From contig CALHAH010000035.1 in NCBI GenBank assembly GCA_937934115.1, forward strand, positions 39,056 through 103,055: a stretch of DNA of 64,000 nt. The letters are read 5' to 3'. The stretch is from an uncultured Thermoanaerobaculum sp. Lineage in GTDB: Bacteria > Acidobacteriota > Thermoanaerobaculia > Thermoanaerobaculales > Thermoanaerobaculaceae. The notes below the pieces were generated by a model, which did not search any database, had not been told where the DNA came from, and saw nothing but the letters and a program-made list of their open reading frames with translations. Position numbers and translations under genes: made by a program. Of this stretch, positions 60,577-64,000 are shown one piece after another; the first letter of the stretch is position 1; each line of letters begins with the position of its first letter.

Positions 60577-62175
60577 CTACTCCGCAACCCCGTGGGCAGC
60601 GCCTTCTTGGGCGGGGGCTTTCGGCAAACTCGCCGCTGGCGCCTGGAAGTACTGGGGATCCACCACCTGCACCACCCTACGGATGGAAGGCTCCATGATC
60701 TTGAAAAAGGGCTTGGGGTAAAGGCCTATCCAGAAGCACAGCAGTACCAACGGGATGAGGGTCCACTGCTCACGGAGGTTAGCATCCGCCAGGTTCTTGT
60801 TTTCCTCGTGTACCACCTCGCCAAAGAAAACCCGTTGATACATCCACAACATGTAGGCAGCGCCCAAAACAATGCCCGTAGCTGCCGCCACCGCCCACCA
60901 GGGGTTGCGGTTGAAGGCGCCCAAGAGAATTGTGAGCTCGCCCACAAAACCGTTAAGGGTGGGCAAGCCAATAGAGGCCATGGTAATGATCATGAAAAGC
61001 GTAGCGTACACCGGCATGACCTTGGCTAAACCACCAAACTCCGCAAGCCCGCGCGTGTGACGGCGCTCATAAATGATCCCCACCAGCAAAAACAATCCGC
61101 CCGTGGAAAGCCCGTGGTTAATCATTTGCAAAAGCGAACCGGAAAGCCCTTGAGGATTCAAGGCGAACATGCCCAGCATGACAAAACCCAAGTGCGACAC
61201 TGAGGAGTACGCCACGAGCTTCTTCATGTCCTGCTGGGCCATGGCTACCAGAGCACCGTAAATGATGCCAATGATGGCCAAGGCCACCATCCACGGCACA
61301 GCCCAGCGGCTGGCTTCCGGCAACAGTGGCAAGGAAAACCGCAGAAAGCCGTAGGTTCCCATCTTCAGCAAGACCCCGGCCAGGATCACCGAGCCGGCGG
61401 TGGGTGCTTCCACGTGGGCGTCCGGCAACCAGGTGTGGAACGGGAACATGGGCACCTTAATGGCGAAACCCACGAAAAACGCCAGGAAAATCCACTTTTG
61501 CAGCGACAAGGGCATGGAAGGAGCTACCTTCATGAGCTCGGTAACGTCAAAGGTGGCGGGGTTGCCCAAACCTGGCAGGCCCACCAGTGCAAAGCCCGTG
61601 GAGTTATAAAAGTAAAGGGCCAGAATACCCACAAGCATCAGCACCGAGCCCACCAACGTGTACAAGAAAAACTTAATGGCGGCGTAAAGCTTGCGGGGGC
61701 CTCCCCAAACCCCAATCAAAAAGTACATGGGCACCAACATCACTTCCCAGAAAACGTAAAACAGCACGAAGTCCAGCGCCATGAACACGCCCAACATGCC
61801 CGTCTGCAGCACCAGAAGCCAAACGTAATACTCTTTTTCCCGGTGCGTAATGGCCGTAAAGGAGGAGTAAACAGCAATAAATCCCAGAAGCGTGGTGAGC
61901 AAGATCAAAAGAACGGAAATACCATCCACGCCAAAGAAGTACTGGGCACCAATAGCAGGAATCCACGGTTTCTTGTAGACGAGCTGAAAGGGTTCACCGT
62001 TGGGGTCGTAGCGAAACCATAAGGCCAAGGAAATCAGGAAATCAGCTCCGGCAAAAAGCGTAGCCCAGAGCTTGATGGCCTTGGTGTTTTCCTTGTTGAT
62101 GAAAAAGATAATGAAAAGTGCACCAACCAGCGGCAGGTAACAAATGATGTTCAACAGGTTGGAGAAAAACTCCAT
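60577..62175 (-). CDS. nuoM: NADH-quinone oxidoreductase subunit M
   Basis: Antiporter-like subunit of complex I, 532 residues. Key motifs are LFYVFWEVMLVPMYFLIGVW (helix 5 Glu), GFAIKVPMFPFHTWLPDAHV (broken helix 7 Lys and the FHTWLPDAH signature) and MKKLVAYSSVSHLGFVMLG. ATG 62175 has AAGGAGGAGG; the longer frame to 62235 overlaps nuoL and was rejected. Codon use is GCC/CTC/GGC-rich, like most of the window. Confidence 0.96.
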   Translation of the reverse strand: MEFFSNLLNIICYLPLVGALFIIFFINKENTKAIKLWATLFAGADFLISLALWFRYDPNGEPFQLVYKKPWIPAIGAQYFFGVDGISVLLILLTTLLGFIAVYSSFTAITHREKEYYVWLLVLQTGMLGVFMALDFVLFYVFWEVMLVPMYFLIGVWGGPRKLYAAIKFFLYTLVGSVLMLVGILALYFYNSTGFALVGLPGLGNPATFDVTELMKVAPSMPLSLQKWIFLAFFVGFAIKVPMFPFHTWLPDAHVEAPTAGSVILAGVLLKMGTYGFLRFSLPLLPEASRWAVPWMVALAIIGIIYGALVAMAQQDMKKLVAYSSVSHLGFVMLGMFALNPQGLSGSLLQMINHGLSTGGLFLLVGIIYERRHTRGLAEFGGLAKVMPVYATLFMIITMASIGLPTLNGFVGELTILLGAFNRNPWWAVAAATGIVLGAAYMLWMYQRVFFGEVVHEENKNLADANLREQWTLIPLVLLCFWIGLYPKPFFKIMEPSIRRVVQVVDPQYFQAPAASLPKAPAQEGAAHGVAE

Positions 62176-62188
62176 GGACCCCTCCTCC

Positions 62189-64000
62189 TTACCGTGAGAG
62201 CAACCACGCGGCGAAAAGCGCCGCCAAAAAACCAAAGGTCATAATCAGCGCATAACCCTGGACCAGTCCCCACTGTACCCGGCGCAGGATCCGGCTTCCT
62301 ATTTCGTAAAACTTCGCCACCGCGTTCACCAGGCCATCCACAACGTGCAGGTCGAAAAACCCAGAAAGGAAGGACGTTCCTACCGTGACATCACGGGTGC
62401 CGTTCACCGCACCGTCCACCACCTTGCTATCGAAAGTGAAGCAAGCCCCCGAAAGGCTTAAGGTGCCGGCCACCACCGTGGCCCCGTAGAGTTCATCCAC
62501 GTAGTACTTGTTGGCTACCAGTTGGTAAAGGCGGGGGAAACGTTGGGCAAAGCTTTGCGGTACGGTAAAGGCCTTTTCGCCGGTGTAAAAGCGGGTGGCG
62601 AGGTAGATTCCCAAGGCCGCCACCCCCACCGAAAGCAAGATCAGCGCCCATTCCAAGCCCAAACTCACGTGCCCCACCTCCATCACCGGCGCGGCCTCGT
62701 GCAGGAAGTGCTCGAAAAGGTTCACATCCGCCCCAAAACTTAACGCCTTCCCCATCCCCACAAAACCCACCACCACCGAACCCACCCCCAAGATCCGCAA
62801 CGGCCACGCCATGGAAGGCGGCGCCTCGTGCAGGTGGTGCTCCTGCTCATGGCTTCCCCGAAATTCCCCAGAAAACGTCATGTGCACCGCCCGGAACATG
62901 TAAAACGCCGTTACAAACGCCCCCACCACCCCCAACACCCACAACCCCAAGTACACCTTCCCATAACCGTTGAGATCCCCAACCCCCGCCGCAAACACCC
63001 GCCCCAAAATCTCGTCCTTGGAGAAAAACCCAGAAAACACCGGAATCCCAGCCAAAGCCAACGTCGCCACCAAAAACGTCCAATACGTCGTGGGCAGGTA
63101 CCGCTTCAGCCCTCCCATCTTGCGCATGTCCTGCTCCCCACCCAAGGCGTGAATCACACTGCCCGAACCCAAAAACAAACACGCCTTGAAAAACGCGTGG
63201 GTGAAAACGTGAAACATGGCCGCCGCAAAGGCCCCTGCCCCCGCCGCCAAGAACATGTACCCCAACTGACTGACCGTGGAGTACGCCAAAACCTTCTTGA
63301 TGTCGTTCTGCGCCAAACCTATGCTGGCCGCAAAAACCGCCGTCAACCCACCTACCACCGCCACCACCAGCATGGCCTCCGGCGCGTGCCGGTAAATAAC
63401 GTTAACCCGCACCACCATGTACACCCCTGCCGTAACCATCGTGGCAGCGTGAATCAACGCCGAAACCGGCGTGGGACCCGCCATGGCGTCGGGAAGCCAC
63501 ACGTACAGGGGCAGCTGCGCCGATTTCCCCACCGCCCCCACAAACAAAAGCAACCCTATGGCGTTAAGGTACCCACCGTACCCCCCTGGGTTACCCTCCA
63601 CCGCCCGCACCATCTCACCAAAGTCCACCGTACCAAAAACCCTGTACGCCAAAAAAATAGCCAGCAAAAAACCAAAGTCCCCAATGCGGTTGACAATGAA
63701 CGCCTTTTTGCCCGCAGACGCACACCAGTCTTGGGTGAAGTAGTAACCAATCAAAAGGTACGAGCACAAACCTACCCCCTCCCACCCCACAAACATCACC
63801 AAAAGGTTGGCCCCCAAAACCAGCGTGAGCATGGCAAACATGAACAGGTTCAAGTACGCAAAGTACCGCGCGTACCCACGCTCGCTCTCCCCCTGCATGT
63901 ACCCCACCGAGTACACGTGAATCAAAAAACCCACAAACGTAACAAAAAACACCATCACCGCCGACAACGCATCCAAACGCAACGCAAAATCAACGGTAAA
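62189..64000 (-). CDS. nuoL: NADH-quinone oxidoreductase subunit L, N-terminus beyond window edge
   Basis: Distal antiporter-like subunit of complex I. About 603 C-terminal codons are present, from FTVDFALRLDALSAVMVFFV to the stop; the start lies past 64000. Motifs include FVGWEGVGLCSYLLIGYYF (helix 5), APTPVSALIHAATMVTAGVY (here GPTPVSALIHA) and IKKVLAYSTVSQLGYMFL, plus the long C-terminal arm. Codon use changes inside the gene: above about 62620 the sense strand is dominated by G-ending codons (GTG, GCG, GGG, TTG), while below it C-ending codons dominate as elsewhere. Confidence 0.95.
   Translation of the reverse strand, partial: FTVDFALRLDALSAVMVFFVTFVGFLIHVYSVGYMQGESERGYARYFAYLNLFMFAMLTLVLGANLLVMFVGWEGVGLCSYLLIGYYFTQDWCASAGKKAFIVNRIGDFGFLLAIFLAYRVFGTVDFGEMVRAVEGNPGGYGGYLNAIGLLLFVGAVGKSAQLPLYVWLPDAMAGPTPVSALIHAATMVTAGVYMVVRVNVIYRHAPEAMLVVAVVGGLTAVFAASIGLAQNDIKKVLAYSTVSQLGYMFLAAGAGAFAAAMFHVFTHAFFKACLFLGSGSVIHALGGEQDMRKMGGLKRYLPTTYWTFLVATLALAGIPVFSGFFSKDEILGRVFAAGVGDLNGYGKVYLGLWVLGVVGAFVTAFYMFRAVHMTFSGEFRGSHEQEHHLHEAPPSMAWPLRILGVGSVVVGFVGMGKALSFGADVNLFEHFLHEAAPVMEVGHVSLGLEWALILLSVGVAALGIYLATRFYTGEKAFTVPQSFAQRFPRLYQLVANKYYVDELYGATVVAGTLSLSGACFTFDSKVVDGAVNGTRDVTVGTSFLSGFFDLHVVDGLVNAVAKFYEIGSRILRRVQWGLVQGYALIMTFGFLAALFAAWLLSR

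Overview
This GC-rich window (coding density about 90%, mostly GCC/CTC/GGC-type codons) comes from a Gram-negative-type, respiring heterotroph. Evidence for this includes LptD (outer-membrane LPS assembly), several lipoproteins, a TonB-type protein, GspA/GspB-like secretion genes, complex I and F-type ATP synthase genes. Domain habits such as many Ser/Thr kinases, Pro/Thr-rich linkers, large S9 peptidases, an IcmF-type fused mutase and winged-helix/beta-propeller proteins fit Acidobacteriota, perhaps a Thermoanaerobaculum-like lineage. That placement is inference from gene content only.

Layout. 0-9 kb: hflX (cut by the window edge), a homocysteine methyltransferase, nadC-nadB, an HD protein, a small lipoprotein, a coiled-coil protein and the 1141-residue IcmF mutase. 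9-13.4 kb: an SPFH/band-7 gene carrying an in-frame amber codon plus a ribbon-helix-helix partner, divergent from an S9 peptidase, then a hairpin-rich non-coding stretch. 13.4-19.2 kb: a GntR-ABC operon, an MsrB-MsrA fusion lipoprotein and gspA-gspB. 19.2-24.6 kb: two divergent glycosyltransferases, a PHP protein, a NOSP-family protein and an M35-like metallopeptidase. 24.7-27.1 kb: a membrane Ser/Thr kinase with a secreted helical partner. 27.1-33.0 kb: an island of gene decay with four broken genes in a row. 33.1-44.4 kb: signalling genes (receiver-kinase fusion, SSS symporter, PilZ, GAF-GGDEF, HtrA, HD-GYP), Rho, a pseudokinase-TonB fusion and ruvX, plus initiator tRNA-Met. 44.4-47.8 kb: thiolase, lptD and tRNA-Pro. 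47.8-57.3 kb: a secreted protein, then on the minus strand an ECF sigma factor and a tightly overlapping run of thioredoxin-fold protein, M23 peptidase, GHMP kinase, hutU and a large NtrY-like histidine kinase. 57.4-64 kb: nuoL (partial), nuoM, nuoN, atpZ, atpI-like, atpB and atpE.

Themes. (1) Two translation-start designs coexist. In one, a TANNNT -10 hexamer ends about 6 nt before an ATG/GTG, implying leaderless mRNA; in the other, the -10 lies 15-26 nt upstream and a Shine-Dalgarno site is present. (2) A cyclic-di-GMP sensor, synthase and hydrolase (PilZ, GGDEF, HD-GYP) lie within 4.3 kb. (3) The ATP-synthase c subunit has the residue pattern and spacing of sodium-binding c-rings. (4) Decay is concentrated in one 6-kb block. 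No CRISPR array, insertion sequence, integrase or rRNA was seen.
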